From positions 10,882,311 to 10,946,310 of the forward strand of contig NC_080059.1 of assembly GCF_026212465.1 (NCBI RefSeq): a DNA stretch of 64,000 bases, in the 5' to 3' direction. The notes under the pieces are model-generated. The model was not told the origin of the DNA, ran no database searches, and saw only the letters and a list, made by a program, of their open reading frames with translations. Positions 45,221-55,475 of the stretch are shown here, piece by piece. The DNA is from Amaranthus tricolor (taxonomy: Eukaryota; Streptophyta; Magnoliopsida; Caryophyllales; Amaranthaceae). Numbering within the stretch: the stretch's first letter is position 1; every line of letters starts with the position of its first letter. The position numbers and the translations under genes are program-made.

Positions 45221-48216
45221 ATGGATGTCGCGGCTACTCAAGAGACTATAGCTAACTCAGACACCAACCCTACTAACTTGCCGGAAACTCCTTTGATAGT
45301 ACGTAGGCGTCTTAATAAAAAGGGGTTACCAATGAATGACTCGGATGAAAGTAGTTCGGTGAGAATTACCCCCCATTATGAACCAATAAAAGCTGGGGAT
45401 GAGTCGTCTGTATCCCCTATATACCCTCCGGAGATTATGAAAACTGCTCCTTGGGAAGTGAGCATTGCTTTCTTTCCAAATTACTTGCCGCGAATAAATC
45501 CTGACCTAGAAGGGTTATTGTATGTAGATATGGAAAACCTTGAAGGATCAGCCGAGTCTTCTGGAAGGGAGAGTGCAGCGCCAGTTCCTCCTCCGTTCTA
45601 CATTCCAAACGGCGGGCCCCTAAACTACTTCATTGATTTACAGACCAAAAAAGATCTAGACAATCGCCGGGAGGCCATCTCTCAAAAATGGGGTTTGAAG
45701 GATAATATAAACATCATTACCCCGGGGAATTATGATACCGTTAGGTTTCCTCCCCCACATTGTATAGCTGTATACTTTCCTTCTTTTGAATTAGGGCTCA
45801 GATTTCCTCTTCACCCGTTTTTTAGGGAGGTGTTAGAGTTTTTGAACATTTCAGTGCCCGAGTTATACCCAAACGCCTGGGGTTGTATGGTGGCCTTTTT
45901 GATCCTATGCAAAGTTTTGGCCGTGCCACCAACACTCACAGCTTTTAGATATATATTCAGAGCCCGCCTATGTAATTCGCAATCATACGGCTGTGGCTGG
46001 ATTACTTTTACACACCGTCGAGGACTGAAGATAGTCCAAGACCTCCTCGATAACCAGAAGGGGTATAGGACGAAATTTGCATTTTTGTATAACTCAGAGG
46101 GATGGAACATCAAGACCTCTTTTGACATTAAACCCAACCTCGCGGGTTTTAATAATGGGATCCCGCAGTGTTCTTTTAGTGACGCGGTGATCATAGAATA
46201 CGCAAAGATGGACGTTCAATTGGGAAGGAAACCAATGAACGTCCAACTTAATTGGATACCTGGTCGCCCTGAGTTGGAGAACGAGAGCCTCCTCTCATCA
46301 TTCGGCATCAGCTTGGCTATAGATCGGAGTAAGAATTGCCGGGTTTCTTCCTTTTCTTATGATATGTTTAACTGTTTCTAACTCGCGATTTTTACAGGGA
46401 TAGCCAAGGCGAATCTTCGAGCAAAGAGTCCGGAGCTGATGAAGAAATTCAGCGTTCTAAGACTTGCTCAAGGGGCCATCCAGCGACCCGAGGATAAGCC
46501 TCTTCCCCTTCCTCCGAAGGTATAACTTCACAAAATTCTTCGTTATGAAAGATTTCTGTTGATTCTTCCTAACTTTTTCTTTTGTAGGACTCGGCGACTG
46601 TAGAGAAGGGTCTGGAGGACGTGCCCTCAGAGCAAGAGGCTCTCCGACTTCTCGAAGAGAGAAAACAAATTCACATCCCCGATGAATCTGAGAGGGTGAT
46701 TCCTCCACAGACAAGGGGGGTGAAAAAGAGTGGGAAGAAGAAGAGGAAGCGGGATTCTTCTTCCCGCAAGGAGAGCTCGGCCAAGAGGCCCTCTGTGGGT
46801 ACGATCCCTACGGCCGTACCTCTCCGCATAAGGTCGGTTGATGAGGAGGCGTCTCCCCCTTCGGACTCTCCACGGCCAGCTTCGAACAAGGGGAAGGAGA
46901 AGGTGGGGGAGTCTTCCGCGGCTCCCTCATCGCAGTTTGCTGAGGTTTATCGTCGTCGGGAAGTTTCCCCTTTTCGACACGAGACACCCTTTCCGGAGTT
47001 GGGGCATAAGGGCTTAATTGTTCGTTTTAACAGGGCGACGTCCAACTTAATCAGCAAGGTGGACGTCGACCTACTAGAGTCCATGCCCCCCCGTGACAGG
47101 GTGCGTCAGGCACAAGCTTCGGCGGCAGAGGTAATGACTTTTTTATGCTTAGTGGTGTGACTACTTGGTTTCCGGATTTCTTTAATTGCCGTTCCTTTGC
47201 AGGCGTTCATACGGTTGGCTTTTGAGCTCGACGCAAACCGTCAAAGTGCCGCGGACCAGGAAACCATTACCGCCCTTACCTCCCGCTGTGAGGAGCTGAA
47301 TGACGAATTATCAAAATTGCGGGAGGACCTGCCGGGCCTAAAAGAGAAACTGGCCAAGTGTTCTGAGCTGAAAGAGCGCTTGGTCAGGACCGAACAATGG
47401 CGGGAAAGGGCAAGGAAGCAGCTGGACCAGACCATCGAGAACTTAGATGCTGCTTCCACCTGGTCAGCGAGCCTCGGTCATGAAGTCGGCTTGCTGATGG
47501 ATACCCATGCCAAGCTCGTTCATCAGAACCAGCAACTCATGCAGCAAGTATCGACTGATTCTGCCCACTTCAAGATAATCCTATCCGCGGCTAAGGTGTA
47601 TAAATTGTGTTTAACCAGGAAGGCCCGGATGGCTCGAGATTGGCTTCTTTCGGATGAGCCGGAAGCGTCGAAGTTTCTTGGAGATCTGACGGCGGAGATG
47701 GTGAGAGCCGGAACCCTGATCAGTGACGAAAAGTATCGTTTGGCTGCCGCAGAGTTGGGCATGGATTTTACATCCCTTCAGCAAACTGCTGATCAGAAGG
47801 GAAGTGAAGCCTTGTCCAACCTTGCTCCTGTCTTGGACGGGGAGTCGGCGGTACTGGTCGACGCTGCTTGGGATGCGGATGAAAGGAGAGCCTGGTCCGA
47901 AAGGATGGATGCAGAGGCTGAGAGGGAGGCTTTATGCCTCGACTTGGATCAGCTGGCTCTCTCTTCTCCTCCGGCGTCAGATGTCCCGGAAAACTTGACG
48001 CTCTCCAACCTGGAGGTTTTGTGCCTTGATCTATCGAATCTTATTATTGACGAAGGTAGGAACCTCCAGGGCTTGTCCCGAGAGCTGTCCGAGATCGGGG
48101 TGGAGCCGTTTAACGTTGAAGATTATGTAAGCTTCACTCCCAGTCTTGAAGAGGGAAGGATCGAGCCTCCTCTGCCGCCGGATCAAGACGTCGAGGCTTT
48201 TTTGGAAGATGTATAA
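45221..48216 (+). CDS. Antisense accessory gene of the Tat element ('putative gypsy-type transposon' domain), four exons
   Basis: Exons 45221-46328, 46398-46519, 46588-47130 and 47203-48216 join in frame to about 928 residues. The introns are short (67-72 bp) with GTAAGA...TTTTTACAG, GTATAAC...TTTTGTAG and GTAATGA...CCTTTGCAG borders. Exon 1 (residues about 160-300: FPPPHCIAVYFPSFELGLRF, HPFFREVLEFLNISVPELYP, NAWGCMVAFLILCKVL) matches the plant family often annotated as 'putative gypsy type transposon/transposase'. Exon 3 has a basic, nuclear-signal-like KKSGKKKRKRDSSSRK. Exon 4 is rich in heptad-like Leu/Glu, a probable coiled coil. The biochemical role is unknown. It lies between integrase and 3' LTR on the opposite strand, with its own TATA box. 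Confidence 0.8.
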
Positions 48217-48439
48217 TCTTGCAATTTTGTAATTTTGATTTTTGCAAACATTCAACTCTGTATTTTGAATATTTTGATGTATATATCCCTGATTATGGAG
48301 TTTATTCGTGGTATCCATGCTATTATTCGTTGAGCCGTGGCTTCTCTCTTCTGAGGCCGCGGAATAATACTTAGAGGACGTGATTTTTCGATGTCACGCG
48401 CAGGCGACATCAAGGAAATTTGTACTTAGAATATTTTCA

Positions 48440-48945
48440 GCCTTTAGACCCCAGTAAGGGGGTCCGACTTGTCGATGTCCCGGTTGCGGGTTACCTTAGT
48501 GGGAGACTTGGGATTTTCTTTTGAACTCAGGGACCCCAAACTGGGGGTCCGACTTATCGATGTCCCGGTTGGGAAACATCATTTGGAATATTTTGAACTT
48601 TAGGGACCCCAAACTGGGGGTCCGACTTATCGATGTCCCGGTTGGAAAACATCATTGTGAAAAACTTAGAATATTTTGAACTCTAGGGACCCCAATCTGA
48701 GGGTCCGACTTTATCGATGTCCCGGTTGGGAAACATCATTGTGAAAAACTTAGAATATTTTGAACTCTAGGGACCCCAAACTGGGGGTCCGACTTATCGA
48801 TGTTACGAACGGTTGTCAGATACTTCAAGTGATTTTTGGTCTTGGAACCCTATCCTAAGGGTCCGACTTATAGGTATCACAAGTTCGTTAGTGACAAAAT
48901 AATTTGATAATGGGACCCCTCTCAAGGGTCCGACTTGTGGATATT
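48440..48945 (+). repeat. Right array of the TCCGACTTATCGA motif
   Basis: Seven direct copies start at 48463, 48548, 48621, 48704, 48788, 48862 and 48929, 67-85 bp apart. The inner units are near-identical tandem repeats built of GGGACCCCAAACTGGGGGTC, the motif, CGATGTCCCGGTTGG and ACTTAGAATATTTTGAAC. The motif orientation is the same as in the left array on the far side of the antisense gene. Confidence 0.88.
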
Positions 48946-49185
48946 ACTGATTTAATAAGATTTGCAAAAGAATTTTACCAAATATTTGCGAACATAAGAG
49001 CCGGATAATCATTAATAAAACCTGTTTATTAATGATTGTTAAGGATACAAGCGATGATTGAAGTAATTTTGAATTACAACGCAATTATGTTGCGGAATGA
49101 CTGTAGTCGCGGATTGGTACTGATGAGTCTGTCACTGATGAGGCTGTTTATGCTGATGCTTGTCGATTGCCCCTTGCAAATTTTA

Positions 49186-52100
49186 TTAAATGAAGAATTT
49201 TTTCAAATGGTCTCCATTCCATGGTCGGGGTAGTTTTTTCCCTTTCATGTCTTCTAGTTCGAAGGTTCCTGGTTTGACGACGTGGGTGACTCTGAAAGGT
49301 CCGTCCCAGTTGGCCCCTAATTTTCCTTTCTCCACGATCTTTCCCGTAGCTTCTATTTTTCGGAGGACTAAATCACCAATTTGAATGCGTCTGGTTTTGT
49401 CGTGGCGATTGAAGCTACGGATCATCTTTTGTTTTTGTGCTATTGATCTCAGCATTGCGTTTCCTCTTGTCTCTGGCAGCAGATCTAAGTTTGCTCTTTT
49501 TCCTTCCTCATTTTCGTCGTGTGAGTAGTAGGTGACCCTTGTAGAGGGTACGCCTATTTCAACTGGGAGCACGGCTTCAGATCCGTATACTAAAGAGAAA
49601 GGTATATGCCCCGTTGCGTCCTTGATGGTTGTTCGACTTGCCCATAAGACGCCTGGTAGTTCTTCATCCCAATTACCTTTGACCCCCTCTATCTTCTTCT
49701 TAATGCCATTCAGGATCTCTTTGTTTGCGGACTCTACTTGACCATTAGTTTGCAGCCTGGACACTGAACTGAATCTGATTTGGATGTTAAACTTGTCGCA
49801 GTACTCGATGGTGTTCTTGCTGACGAACTCCCTTCCATTATCTGTTATGATTACCCGGGGGATGCCGTACCTTGTGATGATATTCCTCCATATAAACTGA
49901 CAGACTTGTTTGTCCGTGATTGAGCTAAGGGCTTCCGCTTCTACATATTTTGTGAAATAATCAATGGCCACAATGATGAATTTGCGTTGCCCTTTTGCCG
50001 GAGGGAAGGGGCCAAGGAGGTCCATGCCCCACTTGTCGAAAGGCAGGACGGCTTGCATGGCGGTCAAGCAATTAGATGGCTTCCTTCCTATCTTTGAGTG
50101 GTACTGACATTCAGGACATCTTTTGATCAAATACTCCGCGTCTTCTCGGAGTGAGGGCCAATAATATCCACTTCTAAGGACTTTCCCAATGACAGTTCGT
50201 ACTCCTTGGTGTATACCGCATCCACCTTCGTGTATTTCGCGGAGGATATAGTTTCCTTCTTCAAGGGATACGCATTTTAGGAGGGGGTGTGTATATGACT
50301 TCTTGTAGAGCGTTCCTTCGTGGAGTTCGAACCATCCGGCTTTCTTCCGGAGCATTTTGGCCTGACTTTTATCTTGGGGAAGCGTCTGATTCCGCAAATA
50401 TTCGATGTATGGCTCAATCCATGTTTCTGATCTGTCGATGGTATCGACCATGAAGTTGATGCTGGGGTTAGGAAGCACTTCCCAGATTATGTCTCGAGCC
50501 GCGGATGTTTCTGCTGAGCTGGCAAGCTTTGCCAGGGAATCAGCCTGGGCGTTCTGGGATCTTGGAATGTGCTCCAACGTGAACTTGTCGAATTTTTGAA
50601 CAAATTCCTTTACTTGCTGCTTGTACATTTTCATGCTGTCATCTTTAGCTTCGAATTCCCCGTTCACTTGTCCAACAATCAATTGGGAGTCAGAGAAGGC
50701 GGACAATTTTTTGGCTCCCGTTTCGTAGCAAATTCTCAGTCCCATCAATAATGCTTCATATTCGGCCTCGTTGTTGGATGCTGCGAACTCGAACCTGACC
50801 GCCCTTTCCATACGGACCCCGGCGGAAGACACAATGAGGAGTCCAGCCCCACTTGCTGATTGGGTAGAGGACCCGTCTACATACAACTTCCATTCCTGAT
50901 TGGGTTCAGGATGATAGGGGAGAGTGCTTTCAGCAATGAAGTCAGCCAGAGCTTGGGCTTTGATTGCTGTTCGAGGCTCATATTCGATGCCGAAATCCGC
51001 CAGCTGGTTTGCCCAATCTGTGACGCGGCTTGACTTGTTTTTCCCTTCCAGAATCTTTTTCAAAGGTTGATCAGTCCGGACGATGATCTGGTGGGATTGA
51101 AAGTAGGGCTTTAATTTCCTGCTTGCCATGACGATTGCGAATAGGACTTTTTCGACTTCACCGTAGTTTCCCTCCGAGCCACGGAATGCATGACTTACGT
51201 AGTATATAGGAAGCTGTTTCTTTTCTCTTTCCACAACCAGTACTCCGGATAACGAATATTCGGAGACAGAGACATATAGGACTAGTTTCTCCTCTTTGAT
51301 GGGCGAAACTAGTTTTGGCAAGGTGGACAGGTGCTCTTTAAGTTGGCGGAAGGACTCTTCTGCTTCTGCTGTCCACTCGAACTTTTGTTGTTTTATTGTT
51401 TTAAAGAAGGGTAAACATTTATCCGCGGACTTGGAAAGAAATCTTCCAAGAGCAGCCAGGCACCCCGTGAGCTTTTGTACTTCTTTTACTGAGGTGGGAG
51501 ATCTCATGTTCTGTATAGCCCGGATTTTATCGGGATTTGCCTCAATGCCTCGCTCGTCTACCAGGAAGCCGAGGCACTTTCCTCCGGTAACTCCAAACAC
51601 ACACTTGTCAGGATTGAGTTTCATTTGGTGCCTTCGAAGGGTAAGGAACGTCTCTCGTAAGTCTTCGGCGTGCTGACTTGCTTGTTTGCTTTTTGTGATC
51701 ATGTCATCTACATATACTTCTAAATTCCGTCCAATCTGAGATTGGAAGACCTTGTTGACCATCCTTTGATAAGTTGCCCCCGCGTTTTTTAATCCGAAGG
51801 GCATAACCTTGTAGCAATAGACTCCCATACTGGTAATGAAGGCCGTGTGAGGTTGGTCTTCAATTGCCAACGGAATCTGATGATAGCCGGCATTGGCATC
51901 CATAAAGCTTAATAATGCATGGCCTGCTGTAGAATCCACCAGATGATCTATCTTTGGAAGTGGGTAATCGTCTTTAGGGCACGCCTTATTCAGGTCCGTG
52001 AAGTCGACGCACATCCTCCACTTACCATTCGGTTTTTTCACCAAGACAACGTTGGATAGCCACTCAGAGTATTTGCATTCTTCAATAAATCCGGCTCTCA

Positions 52101-54726
52101 ACAACTTCTCGACTTCCTCCTTGGTGGCCTCAGTCCGCTCTCTCCCTTGATGTCGTAGCTCTTGTTTTATGGGTTTATAGCCTGGTTTGATGTCAAGTTT
52201 ATGACACGCGACATTGGTAGGGATGCCAGGCATTTCTTCCGTGCAAAAAGCAAAGACGTCGCGGAACTCAGCAATGGTGGCCACTATGTCCTGTTTGACC
52301 GTGTCAGGAAGATCTTTCCCCACTTTGATTTGTTTCCCTTCTAACATGTCTACTTCCTCGTATCGTTCTATGGGGCGAGGCCTTTCATGCGTGCTGAGAT
52401 TTTCCTTGTACACGCTCATGACAGCTGGGACATTGTCTTCCCTTTTTCTTTTTGCAGGTGTCTCGGAAGACCCGCGTTTCAGGGTGTTGACGAGGCATTG
52501 GCGAGCCGTCACTTGGTCTCCCTTGAGAATGCCAACTTGTCCATTATCTGTCTCGAATTGCAGCAAGAGTTGATGGGGAAAGATTGCTGCCTTGATCTTA
52601 TTAATGAGTGGGAGCCCCATGATAGCATTGTAGGGGAAGTTGAGATCTACCACTGTGAACCGTATGGGCATGGTCCGGCTTTCACTTCTTTCCCCTACCC
52701 GTACGGGGAGAATGATCGTGCCCAACGGAATGACCTGACTCCCTCCAAACCCAATCAGTGGTTTGTCTAGGGGTTGTAAGTGCTTTTCCTCGAACTTCAT
52801 CTTTCTCAAGCACTCCATTGTAATAAGACCAGCCGTGCTTCCCGTATCTACCAGCACCCGTCTGACTTTCATTTGCCCGATTTTAAGAGTGACCACCAGG
52901 GGGTCGGTATGGGGTTGTTGCAGCGATTGGGAGGTCGTGGCATCGAACTTCATGACCGGTCCCTTAGATGCGGCCATGGGAGGTCCTTTCAGCAAAGTGT
53001 GGACGCTGTTTTTTGCCGCGCGGATAGTGGGATATTCCTCAGTGTATCCCCCAAAAATCATGTTGATAGTTCCCTGAGTGTCGGAACTTTCGCGTCTGGC
53101 TTCGTTCCTCTTGGGGGATCGGTGTTTCTGTTGCCATGGCCTCCTTTCCCCTTCTCTTCCAGCATCATAATCTTTCCTGTTGAGGAACCTGGACAGTTTT
53201 CCCTCGTCAGCCAACTGATGCAAGATGCGCTTTAGTTCGCGGCATTGTGCCAGAGTATGGCCGTGCTCTTTGTGGTAATCACACCACAGATTATAGTTGC
53301 GCCTATCAGAGGGGGTGGTAACTGGAGGTGGAGCTGGCAATTGATCTCGAACAGCGAAGAAAATGTCCCTCCTGTTTCGATTGAATGTGGGGTCGTTTCC
53401 TCCATCTCCCAGATTCCGCGTCCTAGTTTCTCCTTCTGTAATATATACGTGTCGGGCTCGTGGAGGTCCCATATCAGATGGCGGCGTAGGATGACGCGGC
53501 ATGTATTTCTTCTCTCTCCTCGAAGAATGCTCCTCCCTGTTTCGTGAGGATTGATGGGGGGGCCCGACATCTTTTTTCTCAAATTTTCGCCTTTTCGGAT
53601 CATGTGCTTGACATGTCTCTGAGGCCGTGACATAACTTTGGCATTGTTTCATGGCCTCTGCGTACATCTTTACTTGACTTTCAACCAACTGGAACTTCAG
53701 CCGTTGGGCCTTCATTCCGTTGATTAGGGCGTTTAGGGCAACCGACTCCTCCAAATCAGTCACTTCCAGCACTGCCTCATGGAACTTCTTAAGATATGAG
53801 GATATGGACTCTCCTTCCAATTGAGTGACACTGAGCAGGTGGAAGTTTGATTTCTCCTGCCTTCTTGAGGCTATAAAGTGGCCCAAGAACTTGCCCTCTA
53901 GTTGGGCAAAGTTGTGGATGCTTCCTCCGGGAAGGGAGGTGTACCACGTCAAAGCTACTCCTGTAAGAGTAGTTGGAAAGAACTTACACCATAACGATGA
54001 GTTGGTGGTGTACAACAACATAAGATTCTTATACGCCGTCAAATGCTCCTGCGGGCATGACGTGCCATCGAAAGCAGCCATGTTTGGTACCTTTATTTTC
54101 CCGGGATTGGGAGTATTCAGTATCTCTCTGGCCAGGGGAGAGACTAATGATATGGGCTCTTCAGGAAGGACACTCTTGTCGTCCTCATTCCGCGGCATGG
54201 AGGTGGGAGTGAGGGGACGGCTAGACCCGGCGAGTTGTGCCTTCTTCCTTTCCTCCCTTCTTTTATCTACCAGGGATTGGACGCTCTCAGACGTCTTTCG
54301 CTTTTTGCTCTCTATGAAGGTTCGGGCATCTGGAGTGGCGGTTTTGGATTCGCCATCTCGTGTATCTTTCTTGCTATGGTGCGGGTAAGTTCTGGACCTT
54401 TCCCGCCTATTTTTATTGCGTCTACTGGAATGGGAAGTCCTCGAGTTCCCGTCTTGAGATTCATGAGATTTTGGTATCTCTTGACGGGGCTCGATTCGTT
54501 CCTCTAAGTTCTTTATTTGGTTCGCCATGTCTTCCAGTACCCGTTGTTGAGTAGGGGTATTGTTTATGACGGCGCGGAGTTGTTCAGAGAACGCGGCCGT
54601 GAGATTTCGCGCTAGCATGTCCAGATCACGGCGAGTCACGGCTTGATTATTAGCGTGACCCGCTGAAGTGTCTGTGTCTGTGCTATGCACGGTGGCGGTT
54701 TGAGTCGGGTTCTTCTTGGGAGTCAT
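49186..54726 (-). CDS. Gag-pol polyprotein of the Tat-type element (1846 aa)
   Basis: One uninterrupted frame. The ATG at 54726 (MTPKKNPTQ) is chosen; the open frame upstream to a GTG runs into the LTR. Order: Gag with a retrotransposon-gag domain (about residues 225-370), protease (VDTGST near 625), reverse transcriptase (MCVDFTDLNKACPKDDYPLP, catalytic YVDDM near 1005), RNase H of the gypsy type (IIVRTDQPLKKIL), a second archaeal-like RNase H (WKLYVDGSSTQSASGAG near 1277, with NNEAEYEAL), and integrase with an H-H-C-C zinc region (CPECQYHSKIGRK) and the DDE core (MDLLGPF, TDNGREF). No stop or frameshift is seen, so the protein could still be active. The double RNase H is a Tat-clade trait. 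Confidence 0.93.
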   Translation of the reverse strand: MTPKKNPTQTATVHSTDTDTSAGHANNQAVTRRDLDMLARNLTAAFSEQLRAVINNTPTQQRVLEDMANQIKNLEERIEPRQEIPKSHESQDGNSRTSHSSRRNKNRRERSRTYPHHSKKDTRDGESKTATPDARTFIESKKRKTSESVQSLVDKRREERKKAQLAGSSRPLTPTSMPRNEDDKSVLPEEPISLVSPLAREILNTPNPGKIKVPNMAAFDGTSCPQEHLTAYKNLMLLYTTNSSLWCKFFPTTLTGVALTWYTSLPGGSIHNFAQLEGKFLGHFIASRRQEKSNFHLLSVTQLEGESISSYLKKFHEAVLEVTDLEESVALNALINGMKAQRLKFQLVESQVKMYAEAMKQCQSYVTASETCQAHDPKRRKFEKKDVGPPHQSSRNREEHSSRREKKYMPRHPTPPSDMGPPRARHVYITEGETRTRNLGDGGNDPTFNRNRRDIFFAVRDQLPAPPPVTTPSDRRNYNLWCDYHKEHGHTLAQCRELKRILHQLADEGKLSRFLNRKDYDAGREGERRPWQQKHRSPKRNEARRESSDTQGTINMIFGGYTEEYPTIRAAKNSVHTLLKGPPMAASKGPVMKFDATTSQSLQQPHTDPLVVTLKIGQMKVRRVLVDTGSTAGLITMECLRKMKFEEKHLQPLDKPLIGFGGSQVIPLGTIILPVRVGERSESRTMPIRFTVVDLNFPYNAIMGLPLINKIKAAIFPHQLLLQFETDNGQVGILKGDQVTARQCLVNTLKRGSSETPAKRKREDNVPAVMSVYKENLSTHERPRPIERYEEVDMLEGKQIKVGKDLPDTVKQDIVATIAEFRDVFAFCTEEMPGIPTNVACHKLDIKPGYKPIKQELRHQGRERTEATKEEVEKLLRAGFIEECKYSEWLSNVVLVKKPNGKWRMCVDFTDLNKACPKDDYPLPKIDHLVDSTAGHALLSFMDANAGYHQIPLAIEDQPHTAFITSMGVYCYKVMPFGLKNAGATYQRMVNKVFQSQIGRNLEVYVDDMITKSKQASQHAEDLRETFLTLRRHQMKLNPDKCVFGVTGGKCLGFLVDERGIEANPDKIRAIQNMRSPTSVKEVQKLTGCLAALGRFLSKSADKCLPFFKTIKQQKFEWTAEAEESFRQLKEHLSTLPKLVSPIKEEKLVLYVSVSEYSLSGVLVVEREKKQLPIYYVSHAFRGSEGNYGEVEKVLFAIVMASRKLKPYFQSHQIIVRTDQPLKKILEGKNKSSRVTDWANQLADFGIEYEPRTAIKAQALADFIAESTLPYHPEPNQEWKLYVDGSSTQSASGAGLLIVSSAGVRMERAVRFEFAASNNEAEYEALLMGLRICYETGAKKLSAFSDSQLIVGQVNGEFEAKDDSMKMYKQQVKEFVQKFDKFTLEHIPRSQNAQADSLAKLASSAETSAARDIIWEVLPNPSINFMVDTIDRSETWIEPYIEYLRNQTLPQDKSQAKMLRKKAGWFELHEGTLYKKSYTHPLLKCVSLEEGNYILREIHEGGCGIHQGVRTVIGKVLRSGYYWPSLREDAEYLIKRCPECQYHSKIGRKPSNCLTAMQAVLPFDKWGMDLLGPFPPAKGQRKFIIVAIDYFTKYVEAEALSSITDKQVCQFIWRNIITRYGIPRVIITDNGREFVSKNTIEYCDKFNIQIRFSSVSRLQTNGQVESANKEILNGIKKKIEGVKGNWDEELPGVLWASRTTIKDATGHIPFSLVYGSEAVLPVEIGVPSTRVTYYSHDENEEGKRANLDLLPETRGNAMLRSIAQKQKMIRSFNRHDKTRRIQIGDLVLRKIEATGKIVEKGKLGANWDGPFRVTHVVKPGTFELEDMKGKKLPRPWNGDHLKKFFI

Positions 54727-54740
54727 GACTTCTTGTACAG

Positions 54741-54758
54741 TCCCCACAGACGGCGCCA
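54741..54758 (-). other. Primer binding site of the Tat-type element
   Basis: On the minus strand TGGCGCCGTCTGTGGGGA starts 3 nt after the 5' LTR. TGGCGCCG-type sites are the usual tRNA-complementary primer sites of Tat/Athila gypsy elements. It lies only 15 nt before the gag-pol ATG. Confidence 0.8.
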
Positions 54759-54761
54759 AAC

Positions 54762-55475
54762 TGTTTCGGTTTTGAAACGAGGAAGTGCGAGACACTTGAT
54801 ATACCTGGAAATAAGCAGAAGTATGATCAAGAGAAGCGACTTATGAGAGGAAGTGACCTGAATTCCTGCGACACAACACGTTAGCCTTATCCGGGGGGTG
54901 ACCTCCCGGAAAACCCCTCCGACGCTCAAGTCAGAACGTAGATCGGAAATTAATGAATGACAGATTGTAGAATGAATGCAAGAAGGCAGGTCGGGATTGG
55001 GATTGCTAGTGCTAGTGCTAGTGTTTGGGAAGGCTAAGGAAGTAATGTAAGCAAGGATACTAGGAAAGCTATTTCAGATGTCCTCTCCCCTCTGATGGTT
55101 GTCCCTATTTATAATGTTGAAGGAGGAAGTTACTTCAGAGAGGAAAGGTGGAAGATCATGGGAGTAATGGGCAGCAGCTGGTGGTCATGAAGGAAAGTAG
55201 AAGATAGTGGGCAGTTATCTACCTTGAAAGAAGGATTATCAAAGAATGTGGGGGAGTGGGGAGTGGGGAGTTGGGTCAAACAGGAGGTTATTATTCTGGA
55301 GGGAAATTAAGGCATCTGAAAGTGAGTAGCTCATGGGCCATTCAAGGAGGATGGGACATTCAACAAAAAGCCCATTGACCGAAAGTCAAGGTCAACAGAA
55401 AAGGTCAAAGGGTATTTTGGTAATATGATGATAATTATTAAATAAATAAATTAATTAAAAAACAGTACCATGACA
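54762..55475 (-). repeat. 5' LTR of the Tat-type element
   Basis: 714 bp, identical by eye to the other LTR. On the minus strand TATAAATAGGGACAACC (around 55098-55114) is the probable promoter of the genomic RNA. The GATAT duplication lies immediately outside (55476-55480). Confidence 0.95.

Larger units (their letters stand above)
42635..55475 (-). mobile_element. Complete young Ty3/gypsy retrotransposon, Tat type (12.8 kb)
   Basis: Two 714-bp LTRs, identical by eye, with a perfect 5-bp duplication GATAT (42630-42634 and 55476-55480). It reads on the minus strand: 5' LTR 54762-55475, primer site, gag-pol 54726-49186, then a 5.8-kb region with an antisense gene and motif arrays, then the 3' LTR 42635-43348. 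Two RNase H domains, large size and extra antisense coding capacity point to the Tat clade (Ogre/Retand relatives). Its base composition is markedly more GC-rich than the surrounding host DNA. It begins 30 bp from the Pack-MULE-like element. Confidence 0.93.

Noticed and set aside
46457..46889. Minus-strand frames opposite the antisense gene
   Set aside because: They overlap exons that join cleanly on the plus strand; their translations look like reverse-complement shadows.
43738..48945. CRISPR-like array (short repeats with spacers)
   Set aside because: Repeats are degenerate, spacing is irregular, spacers are related to each other, and the setting is a plant retrotransposon.
52162..52770. 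Several open frames on the plus strand within the gag-pol region
   Set aside because: They are shadows of the long minus-strand polyprotein, have no family resemblance and share its codon pattern in reverse.
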